Notes: generated by a model from the sequence alone, not told the origin. DNA of 64,000 bases from Nitrosospira sp. 56-18 (GCA_001899235.1 MKVR01000014.1:58350-122349); one strand, 5' to 3'; positions 53,065-62,817 are shown, counted from the stretch's first letter. A program made the numbers and translations.

Positions 53065-54576
53065 TCATCCCAGGAATAATTTATAAGCGGGATTCTTGGT
53101 CTCATCCCAGTAATGGTTATCGAGCTTGTGGAGAAATTCATCGAACTCGGCCTTCTCTTCCGGAGGAACTTCCATGCCGACCAATACCCGGCCGTAATCG
53201 GCGCCGTGATTCCGGTAGTGGAACAAACTGATATTCCAGTGATGGCTCATGCTGTTGAGGAATTTCATCAGCGCCCCCGGCCGGTCCGGGAATTCGAAGC
53301 GATAAAGGAGCTCGTTCTTGACCTCGCGCGCGCGCCCACCGACGAGGTGGCGTATATGAAGTTTTGCCATTTCGTTGTCGCTCAGATCCACCGTCTGCAG
53401 ACCGCTTTGCTGCAGGCTATGAATCAGCGCGGTCGCTTCGTCCCGATCGCGGACGGATACGGCCACAAATACATGCGCTTCTTTCGGATCGGCATAACGA
53501 TAATTGAATTCCGTGATGCTTTTTGTTCCGAGCATCGAACAAAATTTCTTGAAGCTGCCTGGCTCTTCGGGAATGGTTACCGCCATCACCGCTTCCCGCT
53601 GCTCGCCCAGTTCTGCTCTTTCGGATACGTGGCGCAGCCGGTCAAAATTCATATTGGCGCCTGAAGCAACAGCAACAAAGTTTTTGCCGCGTATATTCTC
53701 TCGCCTGGCATAGATTTTCGCACCGGCCACAGACAGGGCGCCAGATGGTTCCAGGATGGCGCGTGTATCCTCGAATACGTCTTTTATCGCCGCGCAGATC
53801 GTGTCTGTATCGACCAGTATGATCTCATCGACCAGTTCACGGCACAAACGCAGCGGTTCTGCGCCCACCTGTTTGACAGCAACGCCATCGGCGAACAACC
53901 CGACCTGAGGAAGCCTGACCAGCCGGCCTTTCTGCAATGATTGAAACATCGAGTTCGCATCAACGGGCTCGACCCCGATCATCTTGATATCCGGATAAAG
54001 CCTTTTTACGTAGGCCGCAATGCCGGAAATGAGCCCCCCACCCCCTACGGGCGCAAATATTGCATGAATGGGGCCAGGATGCTGCCGCAAGATCTCCATT
54101 CCAATCGTCCCCTGACCCGCGATCACGTCGGGATCATCATACGGATGAATGAATGTTGCGCGCTCTTCCGACGCCAGTTTCAACGCAAAGGCATAGGCGT
54201 CATCATAAGTGTCCCCGTGTATTACCACTGTTGCGCCGCGTGCTTCGACCGCCCGCATTTTGATTTGCGGGGTGGTAACAGGCATGACGATGGTTGCCCG
54301 GCAGCCCAGCTTCTGCGCAGCAAGAGCAACCCCTTGCGCATGGTTGCCTGCGGAAGCGGTTATCACACCCCGCTCGAGAACCGCGGAATCCAGCTTGACC
54401 ATCTTGTTATAAGCGCCCCGCACCTTGAATGAGAATACTTCCTGCACGTCTTCACGCTTCAGGTACAGCTGGTTGCCTATCCGTGCGGACAGGTTTGCAG
54501 CGAGCTCGAGTGGACTCTCCTTTGCCACGTCATAAACCTGGGCAGTGAGTATTCGTTCAAGATAATTATTTTTCAT
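53065..54576 (-). CDS. ilvA: Threonine dehydratase (biosynthetic)
   Basis: PLP-dependent deamination of threonine to 2-oxobutyrate, entry to isoleucine. The PLP Lys lies in FSFKVRGAYNKMVKL; the cofactor-phosphate loop is VGGGGLISGIAAYVKRL. Two C-terminal ACT-like domains (from ~residue 325: AVMAVTIPEEPGSFKKFC, and LLYRFEFPDRPGALMKFL) give isoleucine/valine control. At 503 aa it is the long allosteric form. Diverges from rpiA. Confidence 0.96.
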   Translation of the reverse strand: MKNNYLERILTAQVYDVAKESPLELAANLSARIGNQLYLKREDVQEVFSFKVRGAYNKMVKLDSAVLERGVITASAGNHAQGVALAAQKLGCRATIVMPVTTPQIKMRAVEARGATVVIHGDTYDDAYAFALKLASEERATFIHPYDDPDVIAGQGTIGMEILRQHPGPIHAIFAPVGGGGLISGIAAYVKRLYPDIKMIGVEPVDANSMFQSLQKGRLVRLPQVGLFADGVAVKQVGAEPLRLCRELVDEIILVDTDTICAAIKDVFEDTRAILEPSGALSVAGAKIYARRENIRGKNFVAVASGANMNFDRLRHVSERAELGEQREAVMAVTIPEEPGSFKKFCSMLGTKSITEFNYRYADPKEAHVFVAVSVRDRDEATALIHSLQQSGLQTVDLSDNEMAKLHIRHLVGGRAREVKNELLYRFEFPDRPGALMKFLNSMSHHWNISLFHYRNHGADYGRVLVGMEVPPEEKAEFDEFLHKLDNHYWDETKNPAYKLFLG

Positions 54577-54703
54577 GCACCGACCGGATTGGTAGAAACG
54601 GAACGTGATTTTAACATGGCAGAGCGAGGTCTAAATACCCGACTTCGTTGTTAAAATCGATGGATAGGATTATTCTCACTACTTTCCACCCATAATTATC
54701 GAC

Positions 54704-55363
54704 ATGACGCAAGACGAACAAAAACGCGCCGCCGCCGAGGCGGCTATTCAGTATGTTCCCGAGAATTGCATCGTCGGTGTCGGAACTGGCTCAACCGCCA
54801 ACTATTTCATAGATGCGCTAGCCAGGATCAAGCATAAAATCGAAGGCGCGGTAGCAAGTTCAGAGGCAACCAGCAGCCGGCTCGCGGCTCACGGGATAAG
54901 GGTATTCGACCTGAATGACATAGACTCGCTTACCGTATACATCGACGGCGCGGATGAAATCAACCGGGACTTACAGATGATTAAAGGGGGAGGCGGCGCG
55001 CTGACCCGGGAAAAAATTGTTGCGGCGGTGGCAGAAACATTTGTTTGTGTTGCCGACCAGAACAAGATTGTGCAGATTCTAGGAAAGTTTCCCCTGCCGG
55101 TAGAAGTCATTCCGATGGCGCGCAGCCATGTTGCACGCCAGATCATGCGGCTGGGCGGCCAGCCTGCGCTCCGCGAGGGCTTCATCACGGATAACGGCAA
55201 TATCATCCTGGATGTGCGCGGGCTGCAGATTCATCATCCGGCAGAACTGGAAGCAAGCCTCGACGAAATCACCGGAATCGTGACGAACGGGTTATTCGCG
55301 AAGCGTGGTGCCGACGTGCTGCTGCTCGGCACCGATAAAGGTGTCGAGACGATTTCCCGCTGA
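54704..55363 (+). CDS. rpiA: Ribose-5-phosphate isomerase A
   Basis: Interconverts ribose-5-P and ribulose-5-P in the pentose phosphate and Calvin cycles. Motifs: [46 protein letters not shown] and REKIVA with the catalytic residues. At 219 aa it has normal length. Follows a 127-bp spacer diverging from ilvA. Confidence 0.96.
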   Translation: MTQDEQKRAAAEAAIQYVPENCIVGVGTGSTANYFIDALARIKHKIEGAVASSEATSSRLAAHGIRVFDLNDIDSLTVYIDGADEINRDLQMIKGGGGALTREKIVAAVAETFVCVADQNKIVQILGKFPLPVEVIPMARSHVARQIMRLGGQPALREGFITDNGNIILDVRGLQIHHPAELEASLDEITGIVTNGLFAKRGADVLLLGTDKGVETISR

Positions 55364-55441
55364 ATTGATGGGAAGTGCAACATCATTGTCATGCTGGCAA
55401 TGTATTATCTTTTATTTTGACCCATTATTGGCAGATGCGCG

Positions 55442-56149
55442 ATGATAAGCAGCGAGCACATATCCAAACAGTTTGACGCCGATCTCGAGGCTGTGCGTAC
55501 ACGCGTGCTGCATATGGGCGGGTTTGTGGAAGAGCAGATCGAAAAAGCAATTGAAGCGCTTACTTCCGGTAACGAAAACCTGATCGAGAGCATCATTACC
55601 GATGATCATCGCGTCAATGCGATGGAAGTGTCCATCGACGAAATCTGCAGTCAGATCATTGCGCGCCGCCAGCCCGCAGCGAGTGATTTGCGGATGATCA
55701 TGACAGTCATTAAAACGATTACCGATCTGGAGCGCATTGGCGATGAGGCGGAAAAGATAGCCCGCATGGCAAAGCTGATCTATGCGACGGATCGTATGCA
55801 TATGCCCCGCTTCGTCGAAATCAGGCATGTTGCCAATGTCGCTCTGGAGATGTTGCATAAATCGCTGGATGCCTTCGCGCGGCTGGATCTGGAATCTGCG
55901 GCGCAAGTCGTGCGCCAGGACGAGCAGGTGGACGAAGAATTCCGTTCCATCATGCGGCAGCTCATCACCTTTATGATGGAAGATCCGCGAAAAATTTCCA
56001 CGGCACTGGAAATACTCTTTATTGCGAAAGCGATAGAGCGTATAGGAGATCATGCAAAAAATATGGCGGAGTATGTGGTCTACATGGTGAAGGGCAGGGA
56101 TGTGCGCCACGTCACTGTTGAAGAGATCGAGCGCGAAGTAAGGGGGTAA
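55442..56149 (+). CDS. phoU: Phosphate signalling protein PhoU
   Basis: Negative modulator of PhoR/PhoB signalling and phosphate uptake. It has two PhoU three-helix repeats, each with the metal-binding pattern (for example TDLERIGDEAEKIARMAKLI and KAIERIGDHAKNMAEYVVYM). At 235 aa it is complete. The Pst transporter genes that usually adjoin it are not in the window; ppx follows by 36 bp, which keeps the phosphate theme. Confidence 0.95.
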   Translation: MISSEHISKQFDADLEAVRTRVLHMGGFVEEQIEKAIEALTSGNENLIESIITDDHRVNAMEVSIDEICSQIIARRQPAASDLRMIMTVIKTITDLERIGDEAEKIARMAKLIYATDRMHMPRFVEIRHVANVALEMLHKSLDAFARLDLESAAQVVRQDEQVDEEFRSIMRQLITFMMEDPRKISTALEILFIAKAIERIGDHAKNMAEYVVYMVKGRDVRHVTVEEIEREVRG

Positions 56150-56185
56150 GCGCCGCGACGACCTCCAAAGTCGGCCAGAAAGATC

Positions 56186-57742
56186 ATGCTTGAATATTCC
56201 ACCCTTGCTGCAGTAGATCTCGGTTCGAACAGCTTTCGTTTGCAGGTGGCAAGGGTGGAAGGCAAGCAGCTTTACCCGCTGGACAGCTTGCGTGAAATGG
56301 TTCGGCTCGCTGCCGGTCTTGGCGCGGACAAGCGGCTGGACGAGGATTCCCAGGCACGCGCGCTGGACTGTTTAAAACGCTTTGGCGAGCGTTTGCGGGG
56401 CTTTTCGCCTCACGCAGTTCGCGCAGTGGGAACAAATTCACTGCGCGTGGCCCGCAACGCCACGACTTTTCTCAAAAAAGCCGAAGCCGCCATAGGGTTT
56501 CCCATCGAAATCATCGCCGGACGCGAAGAGGCGCGGCTTATCTACCTGGGCGTGGCTCATGGCCTGCCTAATTCTGGAAGTCATCGGCTGGTGATGGATA
56601 TCGGTGGCGGCTCCACCGAATTCATCATTGGCAGTCGTTTGAAGCCGGTGAAGATGGAAAGCCTTTATATGGGGTGCGTCAGTTACAGTCTGCGATTTTT
56701 TCCCGAAGGTAAAATTACGCGCGGTGCGATGAAGCGGGCTGAGCTCGCGGCGGGCAGTGAAATACAAACCATTGCCACTGAGTTTTCCCGGGATCAATGG
56801 GAAGAGGCATTCGGCTCATCCGGCACTGCCCGGGCACTGGGCGAAATAATCAAACTGAACAATTTCGACCTTGCCTCGATTAATGGAGACATCACTAGGG
56901 ATGGCCTGGAAAATTTTCGCGAACACCTGCTCCGGGCAGGAGAGATAAAAAAACTGGAGATCCCCGGACTGCGCCCTGACCGCGCACCTGTAATCGTGGG
57001 AGGCTTCGCCATCATGTCGGCCGCCTTTTCCGAACTGGGTATCCCTAGGATGTCGCAAGCCATGGGAGCCCTGCGGCAAGGCGTGCTGTACGATTTGCTC
57101 GGGCGTTTCCATAAGCAGGATATGAGAGAGGTCACAGTAAAGCAGTTCATGCAGCGTTATCGAGTGGATGCTGCCCAGGCCGGGCGCGTGGAAGCATTGG
57201 CGCTATCGCTGGGAAAGCAGTTGCTTACAGTGAATCCGGACGAAACCGAAGAAATGCTTCAAATCCTCTCATGGGTGGCACGCCTCCACGAAGTAGGCAT
57301 TTCAGTGGCCCATTCCGGCTATCATAAACACTCCGCATACATTCTTGGTAACGCAGATATGCCAGGGTTTTCCACGATGGAACAACAGCGCATGAGCATG
57401 CTCGCGCGTGCCCACAGAGGAACCTGCAGCAAAGCGCACGAGTTCATGGTCGAGGCACATGATATTCCCCTGCTGCTGGCGCTGCGTTTCGCCACGCTGT
57501 TCTATCGCAGCCGCAGCGATGTTCCGTTACCCGACATTGGAATTCGGCTCGACGATAGGGAGATCGGACTAGCCATCGACAGCGGATGGCTGGAACGTAA
57601 CCCGTTGACACAAACCGCGCTGTCGGCAGAAATAGAGCAATGGGCGTGCCTTGGATTCGATCTCAGTATCGGGGATACCCCTGTATACGGCAATCCGGCG
57701 AACGGGATAGCCAGAAGCATGAAGGAAACGTGGATCCAGTAA
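56186..57742 (+). CDS. ppx: Exopolyphosphatase (Ppx/GppA family)
   Basis: Releases phosphate from polyphosphate ends. The actin-like ATPase fold shows AAVDLGSNSFRLQVARVEG and the second phosphate loop LVMDIGGGSTEFIIGS. The C-terminal half has an HD-like helical domain (LHEVGISVAHSGYHKHSAYI). At 518 aa it is typical for Ppx. GppA activity cannot be excluded by sequence. corA starts 4 nt after the stop. Confidence 0.92.
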   Translation: MLEYSTLAAVDLGSNSFRLQVARVEGKQLYPLDSLREMVRLAAGLGADKRLDEDSQARALDCLKRFGERLRGFSPHAVRAVGTNSLRVARNATTFLKKAEAAIGFPIEIIAGREEARLIYLGVAHGLPNSGSHRLVMDIGGGSTEFIIGSRLKPVKMESLYMGCVSYSLRFFPEGKITRGAMKRAELAAGSEIQTIATEFSRDQWEEAFGSSGTARALGEIIKLNNFDLASINGDITRDGLENFREHLLRAGEIKKLEIPGLRPDRAPVIVGGFAIMSAAFSELGIPRMSQAMGALRQGVLYDLLGRFHKQDMREVTVKQFMQRYRVDAAQAGRVEALALSLGKQLLTVNPDETEEMLQILSWVARLHEVGISVAHSGYHKHSAYILGNADMPGFSTMEQQRMSMLARAHRGTCSKAHEFMVEAHDIPLLLALRFATLFYRSRSDVPLPDIGIRLDDREIGLAIDSGWLERNPLTQTALSAEIEQWACLGFDLSIGDTPVYGNPANGIARSMKETWIQ

Positions 57743-57746
57743 GGCG

Positions 57747-58817
57747 ATGGCAGCCCACTCCCGGAAGAGATCGAGAAAATCGGGATTGCCACCCGGCACT
57801 CTGGTGCATCTCGGCAAGACCAGGGCGACCGCACCCCTCATCACGCTGACGGAATATGACGAAAGCGATATCCGGGAATCGGTGGTTCCCGCCTCCGAAC
57901 TGGCGCACAAGATCTGCTCAGCGCGGGGAACCATCTGGGTCAACCTGCATGGCTTGCACGACATCACCATACTTGAGCAAATGGGAGCGCTCTTCAACCT
58001 TCACCCCCTCGTTCTGGAGGACATACTCAATACGAACCAGCGGCCAAAGCTTGAGGATTACGGGAATTATCTCTACCTCGTGCTGAAGACCTTTGCTTAT
58101 AAAAATACGGTAGCCGAAGAAACGCTGGATTCGGATCAAGTCAGCCTGGTGCTGGGAAAAAATTTTGTCCTCACCTTTCTGGAAGGGGATGACGCTCAAT
58201 TCGACTCGGTTCGAGAGCGCCTGCATCTGGGCAAGGGGCAAATAAGGAAACTGGGAGCGGACTTCCTGATATACAGTTTGATCGATGCGATTGTCGACAG
58301 CTACTTCGTCATCCTGGAGCGGATTGATGAAAAAACCGAAGCACTGGAAGCGGAATTGATCGAGCGTCCTCAACCTTTCACCCTGCATTCGATTTATCGC
58401 CTCAAGCGCGAAGGCGTATTCCTGAGAAAATCACTCTGGCCGCTACGAGAAGTCATCAATTCGCTGCAAAGGGGGGATTCTCCGCTCATCGCCAGCAATA
58501 CCCTGCTTTATATGAGGGATGTGTATGACCATACCATCCATATCATCGACTCGGTCGAGTCGCTGCGTGACCTGACGGCGGGGATGCTTGATATATATAT
58601 GTCGAGCGTCAGTTATCGTATCAGCACAGTAATGAAAGTACTGACCGTCATCACAACCATATTCATGCCTTTGGGCCTGATAGCGAGCCTTTATGGCATG
58701 AATTTCAGATACCTGCCCGGGCTTGACTGGCATTGGGGATTTTTCGCGGTGCTGGGCGTGATGCTGACTATCAGCATCGGAATGCTGGCATTGTTTCGCT
58801 GGAAAAAATGGCTGTAG
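57747..58817 (+). CDS. corA: CorA-type magnesium/cobalt transporter
   Basis: Pentameric Mg2+ channel. A long cytoplasmic N-terminal domain is followed by two C-terminal transmembrane helices with the signature YGMNF (YGMNFRYLPGLDWHWGF) at the loop between them, and a basic C-terminus (FRWKKWL). At 356 aa it is of usual length. Translational coupling with ppx is likely. Confidence 0.93.
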   Translation: MAAHSRKRSRKSGLPPGTLVHLGKTRATAPLITLTEYDESDIRESVVPASELAHKICSARGTIWVNLHGLHDITILEQMGALFNLHPLVLEDILNTNQRPKLEDYGNYLYLVLKTFAYKNTVAEETLDSDQVSLVLGKNFVLTFLEGDDAQFDSVRERLHLGKGQIRKLGADFLIYSLIDAIVDSYFVILERIDEKTEALEAELIERPQPFTLHSIYRLKREGVFLRKSLWPLREVINSLQRGDSPLIASNTLLYMRDVYDHTIHIIDSVESLRDLTAGMLDIYMSSVSYRISTVMKVLTVITTIFMPLGLIASLYGMNFRYLPGLDWHWGFFAVLGVMLTISIGMLALFRWKKWL

Positions 58818-58848
58818 TGAGCCAGTGAACCGAATTGCCGGCAGCCTG

Positions 58849-58991
58849 CCAGGGAAGCGCAACAAATCCTCGCTGAGCGCGTTGTCGGTAAAATCGGGAT
58901 GATCATAAGGCGCGCGACGAAGGTCGTGGCCGGGAGCGCCCGATTTTACCGTAACCCTTATGGGGCGGGGCTTTATTCAGCGCTTCCCTAG
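58849..58991. mobile_element. MITE-like element, copy E (143-bp deletion form)
   Basis: CCAG then GGAAGCGC...AACAAATCC on the left; TTTATTCAGCGCTTCC then CTAG on the right. The interior matches copy F up to GGGGCGGGGCTTT, then jumps to the right end, so about 115 bp are missing. GGTAAAATCGGG and CCCGATTTTACC form an internal hairpin. CTAG contains the stop codon (TAG on the minus strand) of the following gene. Confidence 0.88.
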
Positions 58992-59752
58992 AATTCGAAT
59001 ACCTGCCCGCGTACCGCTCTCTCCATCTGGAAACCTTCAGCCGCCTTCCGGATTTCCGCCATCGTGGCATCTTCATTGCCGGGTTCCATATGGGTGATTA
59101 AAAAGTGGACTGATTTGTTCAGATGCTTTAATCCGAGCGCCAGCAGCTTTGGGCGCATATGGCCGGCAGCTCTGGCTGCAGCGGTATTGCAGTCAAGAAA
59201 TGTCGCCTCGATCATCAGGTAGCGCAGATTGGTAATGGCGCTCAAGGCATGCCAGAATGGGGGGTGATACGTTGTATCCCCGCTGAAGACGAAACTCGCC
59301 TTCGGACCTTCGAACTGATAGGCCACGCCTGGCACGGCATGTCGAACCGGCAGCGGCGTAATTCTTCTTCCCGATATGTCCACGGTGCAGCCGACGGCGA
59401 TTGTTCGAAAGACCAGGTAAGGATTGGCGAGCGTAGGCAAGGAAGTGTAATCCGGCCAGAGCCTGAAATTGAACATGTCCCGTTTCAGAATAGCGCAGGT
59501 TTCGGGCAAGGCATAAACAGTAAGAGGCTTGTCGCGGCGCGGTCCCACCATATCCGCAAGCATGGGCAGAAGCGCGGTATGGTCGAGATGGGAATGAGTG
59601 AGAAACACGGCGTCGATGCGCAGCATCTGTTCCATCGTCAGGTCGCCCACACCGGTGCCGGCATCCACAAGTATGTCATGATCGAGCATCAGGCAGGTGG
59701 TCCTTAGATCAGCCGCAATCCCGCCGGTACATCCCAGTATGGTTAATCGCAT
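58988..59752 (-). CDS. MBL-fold metallo-hydrolase, cyclic-nucleotide phosphodiesterase-like
   Basis: The metallo-beta-lactamase fold shows the metal motif LTHSHLDHTALLP and further ligands in FSGDTTYH and LITHMEPGN. N-terminus MRLTILGCTGGIAADLRTTC. At 254 aa with this arrangement it resembles class II 3',5'-cyclic-nucleotide phosphodiesterase-like proteins; the substrate is not certain. Convergent with corA, with a MITE between; its stop lies in the MITE flank. Confidence 0.82.
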   Translation of the reverse strand: MRLTILGCTGGIAADLRTTCLMLDHDILVDAGTGVGDLTMEQMLRIDAVFLTHSHLDHTALLPMLADMVGPRRDKPLTVYALPETCAILKRDMFNFRLWPDYTSLPTLANPYLVFRTIAVGCTVDISGRRITPLPVRHAVPGVAYQFEGPKASFVFSGDTTYHPPFWHALSAITNLRYLMIEATFLDCNTAAARAAGHMRPKLLALGLKHLNKSVHFLITHMEPGNEDATMAEIRKAAEGFQMERAVRGQVFEF

Positions 59753-59824
59753 CGCGTCTCCAGACGAATACCGCGGATTGCACTATCCATTCCATACCTC
59801 GCATCCAGTTTCGTTTCGTACCTC

Positions 59825-60105
59825 TTAAGGAAGCGCTGAATAAATCCTCGCTGAGCGCGTTGCTGGTAAAATCGGGATGATCATAAGATGCGCGACGCAG
59901 GTCGTAGCCGGGACTACGATGCCAAGGAGCGCAACGCAGTGAGCGCCCGATTTTACCGCAACCCTTATGGGGCGGGGCTTTGCGAGCGTTCTGCCTTGTC
60001 AGGCTCCTAGCGAAGGGGGTCAACCATTCGCGTCGTCGCCTTTCGCGCATCCCATCCCGCAAACCCACCGCCGCGCCAGCGGAGATTTATTCAGCGCTTC
60101 CTTAA
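59825..60105. mobile_element. MITE-like element, copy F (best-preserved)
   Basis: Perfect flanking TTAA on both sides and terminal inverted repeats GGAAGCGCTGAATAAATC, matching exactly over 18 bp and again at CGCTG. Total 281 bp including both tetranucleotides. Internal inverted repeat GGTAAAATCGGG (59865-59876) / CCCGATTTTACC (59946-59957), and a small CGTAG/CTACG hairpin. No ORF of note. The right TTAA contains the stop of the glycosyltransferase gene. Confidence 0.92.
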
Positions 60106-61115
60106 CTCCATTTCCAAGACACTATCTTCACGCCCCTTGCGCGCGCGCAGAATGCAAACAAGGCGGTGAGCAAGCGCGGCGCATCCGGCAAGATCCAGAT
60201 TTCCCTGAAGCATCTATGGGAATACCGGTTGTATATGAACAATCTTGCGAGGTCAACAAGAGGCAAGGAGCCAGCGCGCATCTGCAGACAGAGAAGCGGC
60301 CATGAGCGCCGCGGTGCAAGCCAATCCATATATCCCCCGTGCTGGAACACATTATCGACAGCATGCAATAACTCGGGGGGAAGCTGCGTAAGCGAACAGG
60401 TACCCGAGATCAATAGTATGTGGCGACCAGCATCTGGATAACGGGAAAGATACAGGTTCCGGTTATGGCGTGCCAGCTCCTTGAATGAGCGACCGCGGCC
60501 AAATGAACCTCCTCCCTTATGTTCTATGCGGGCCTCAGGATATACGCCGAGCCGCCAGCCTTGCAAGGCGAGCCTGCGGCCGAGATCCACATCCTCGTAA
60601 TAGCCCCGTCCGAACAGAGAGTCGAAACCCCCGATTTCGCTGAAGACATTTCTCCTGATAAGGAACGCATAACCGCGAAGCCGGTGGGTTTGCACGTAGC
60701 CTCCCGGCAGGCGCCGATATTTTTCCCATTCGTATTTGGTATATTCGTTACCCGCGGGAATAATGACAGCAAGTTGCGGATCGGCCGAGAATACGGCACA
60801 CAGCGCCGGCAGGAAATCCTCGCTGGCCACGATATCCGAATTGAGGATCAGGACATAGGCCGCATCCGAGCGCGCTACAGCGTCATTTACCGATTTTCCG
60901 AATCCCTGATTTTTCGGCGCGTGAAAGATACGCACGCTCTCATACGGTAGCTGGTCGAGCATTTCGCGGGTTTCGGCCTCGGACGCATCATCCTGGATAT
61001 GGATATATCTTATGGAGCGGCCGAGGTGCGCAACAACGGAATCAACGCACCGGCGGGTTAACGCAGGGGCATTGAATACGGGAATGACTGCATCAATAAT
61101 GGGTATGGCCGACAT
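60102..61115 (-). CDS. Family 2 glycosyltransferase
   Basis: 337 aa with a GT-A fold: N-terminal IDAVIPVFNAPALTRRCVDS, nucleotide-binding IQDDASEAETRE, the metal site LNSDIVAS, and the acceptor-side GRGYYEDVDLGRRLALQGWR with the probable catalytic acid. It resembles rhamnosyltransferase-like enzymes of O-antigen or exopolysaccharide synthesis; the sugar is unknown. It is 42 bp downstream of the next gene, in the same direction. Its TAA stop falls in the TTAA flank of a MITE. Confidence 0.88.
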   Translation of the reverse strand: MSAIPIIDAVIPVFNAPALTRRCVDSVVAHLGRSIRYIHIQDDASEAETREMLDQLPYESVRIFHAPKNQGFGKSVNDAVARSDAAYVLILNSDIVASEDFLPALCAVFSADPQLAVIIPAGNEYTKYEWEKYRRLPGGYVQTHRLRGYAFLIRRNVFSEIGGFDSLFGRGYYEDVDLGRRLALQGWRLGVYPEARIEHKGGGSFGRGRSFKELARHNRNLYLSRYPDAGRHILLISGTCSLTQLPPELLHAVDNVFQHGGYMDWLAPRRSWPLLCLQMRAGSLPLVDLARLFIYNRYSHRCFREIWILPDAPRLLTALFAFCARARGVKIVSWKWS

Positions 61116-61157
61116 GAGGCTCCAGTACGCCCCTATGCTAACCTTCGGCCTGGTTCA

Positions 61158-62477
61158 TCAGGCCGATGCGGGAGCCGATACGATATCCCGCTCATCGACC
61201 GATACCTCGCCGGACTTGGGTCGCACCTGTTCCTCGAGCAATGCAACGTATCGGGACAAGACATCCTTGCCTCCGACATCGATCATTTCCCTGATGAAAC
61301 GCTGGCGGTGCTCTTCTATATAAAAAGAATTGCAGCCATGATCCAGAAATCCCTGTATATGCTTATACACATCATCCCGGCAACGCAATTCTGTCTCCGG
61401 CATAAACTCAGCCAGGGCAGAACGGCCTGCATGCAGATAATCCCCCGCCATGACGGGCTTCCCGCCCTTGACGGCCTCGAATACGACCGAAGTCGCGAGA
61501 TCGATTATGACATCCGCCCAGTTCATGAGATAAATCGAATGAACGTTCCCAGCCACGCTCACGTTAGGCATGCGCCGAAGCGAGATATCCTTTGTGAGGG
61601 ATTGTTGCCAGCCTCCACGAGTATGAGGCTTGATCACGAGCTCCACTCCAGGAAAGCTGGCGATAACACGCACGACTTCCCCCACTTCTTCCCAGAACGT
61701 GGAAAAATTGCTCTTCCGCAAAAACATCACGACCTTGAGCTGGCTGTCGGAACGAACCAGGGGAGACGGAGGCATGAACGTGGCCAGCTTTTCCAGCCAC
61801 TCGTCACAGTATCGCGGCGAACCCAGAACCATCAGCTTGGTATTGTCCATGAAAGGACGAAACCGCACGGAGCATAACTCGTTCGGCACCACCACTTTCT
61901 CAAAAATGCCCGCGTTCGCAAACGTCGTGTCGGGTTCCAGCCGCAGTTCCCTGCGCCGGATCAACTGGCTCGCGTGCGGACTATCTCCATGAGGCAGCGA
62001 TATCGTGCCAAGACCCATCTCCCGTGCATTGGCCAGCACGATCGAAACCCATTCGACGCAAATGGACGAATTCCTTTCTATCCAGTCGAACACGACCACG
62101 CCCTCGTCATGGCGGCCAAAACTTCTTGTCAGCAAGCGCCGGGCCGTACTCTGCCAGACCGGCTCGCGCCGCTTGGCATCAAAAATTCCCGCCAGGTACA
62201 CCATGACGGGACCGATGAAAGGACGGCGCAAACTCCGGATCAATATCAGCGTTTGAAAAAACCACATGAAGAACTCGAATGGCGGCAGCACGTCTCCGAT
62301 GTAATCCAGGCGTACCCCCTTCAGTTTCTTCAAAAACTGGATGCGATAGTCCCCACGAAACCGCGAATTGCCGATCAGCACGACGTCACAGGTATGTCCT
62401 GCACCGACCCATTTGTATATGACAGGGGTGATATGATCTATGTCGTTGTAATGACGAAGGAAGAAAAGCGCTTTCAT
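61158..62477 (-). CDS. Putative surface-polysaccharide glycosyl/glycerophosphotransferase
   Basis: 439 aa, not confidently assigned. It looks like a two-domain GT-B-type fold: an N-terminal MKALFFLRHYNDIDHITPVI, a middle SLPHGDSPHASQLIRRRE, and a C-terminal ELVIKPHTRGGWQQSL followed by NWADVIIDLATSVVFEAVKG and GKPVMAGDYLHAG. These KPH and late Asp/Ser/Glu motifs recall CDP-glycerol glycerophosphotransferases and capsule polysaccharide transferases. It is in one unit with the glycosyltransferase. Confidence 0.6.
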   Translation of the reverse strand: MKALFFLRHYNDIDHITPVIYKWVGAGHTCDVVLIGNSRFRGDYRIQFLKKLKGVRLDYIGDVLPPFEFFMWFFQTLILIRSLRRPFIGPVMVYLAGIFDAKRREPVWQSTARRLLTRSFGRHDEGVVVFDWIERNSSICVEWVSIVLANAREMGLGTISLPHGDSPHASQLIRRRELRLEPDTTFANAGIFEKVVVPNELCSVRFRPFMDNTKLMVLGSPRYCDEWLEKLATFMPPSPLVRSDSQLKVVMFLRKSNFSTFWEEVGEVVRVIASFPGVELVIKPHTRGGWQQSLTKDISLRRMPNVSVAGNVHSIYLMNWADVIIDLATSVVFEAVKGGKPVMAGDYLHAGRSALAEFMPETELRCRDDVYKHIQGFLDHGCNSFYIEEHRQRFIREMIDVGGKDVLSRYVALLEEQVRPKSGEVSVDERDIVSAPASA

Positions 62478-62817
62478 ACCTGGGCTCTTGGCCTTTGATC
62501 ATTGCCTGAAGTCAGCATATCCATCATTCTGTCAATATCAGGCTGCCATTTATGACAGAAAAAGCGTGTGATTGTACATCGTAGCACCCCGGCTTACTAG
62601 GGAAGCGCTGAACAAATCCTCGTTGAGCGCGTTGCTGAAAAACCGGGGATGATTCATCGGAATGGTCATAAGGCACGCCTCGCCTGCTCCCAGCACAGCG
62701 GTATAGTGGTAATATGTCGGCCTGCGGCCTGCAACGGGCGCCGCGTAATGCAGAGCGCAGCCAATGATTGCTGCCGCATGAATTCGGTAACGACGATACG
62801 CTGGATATGATTCCCAA
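62478..62817. other. 340-bp spacer upstream of kdsB with a MITE left end (copy G)
   Basis: CTAG at 62597-62600 followed by GGAAGCGCTGAACAAATCC and TCGTTGAGCGCGTTGCTG matches the left end of the family; the similarity fades by about 62680 and no right end is found. The rest shows no gene. Confidence 0.6.
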
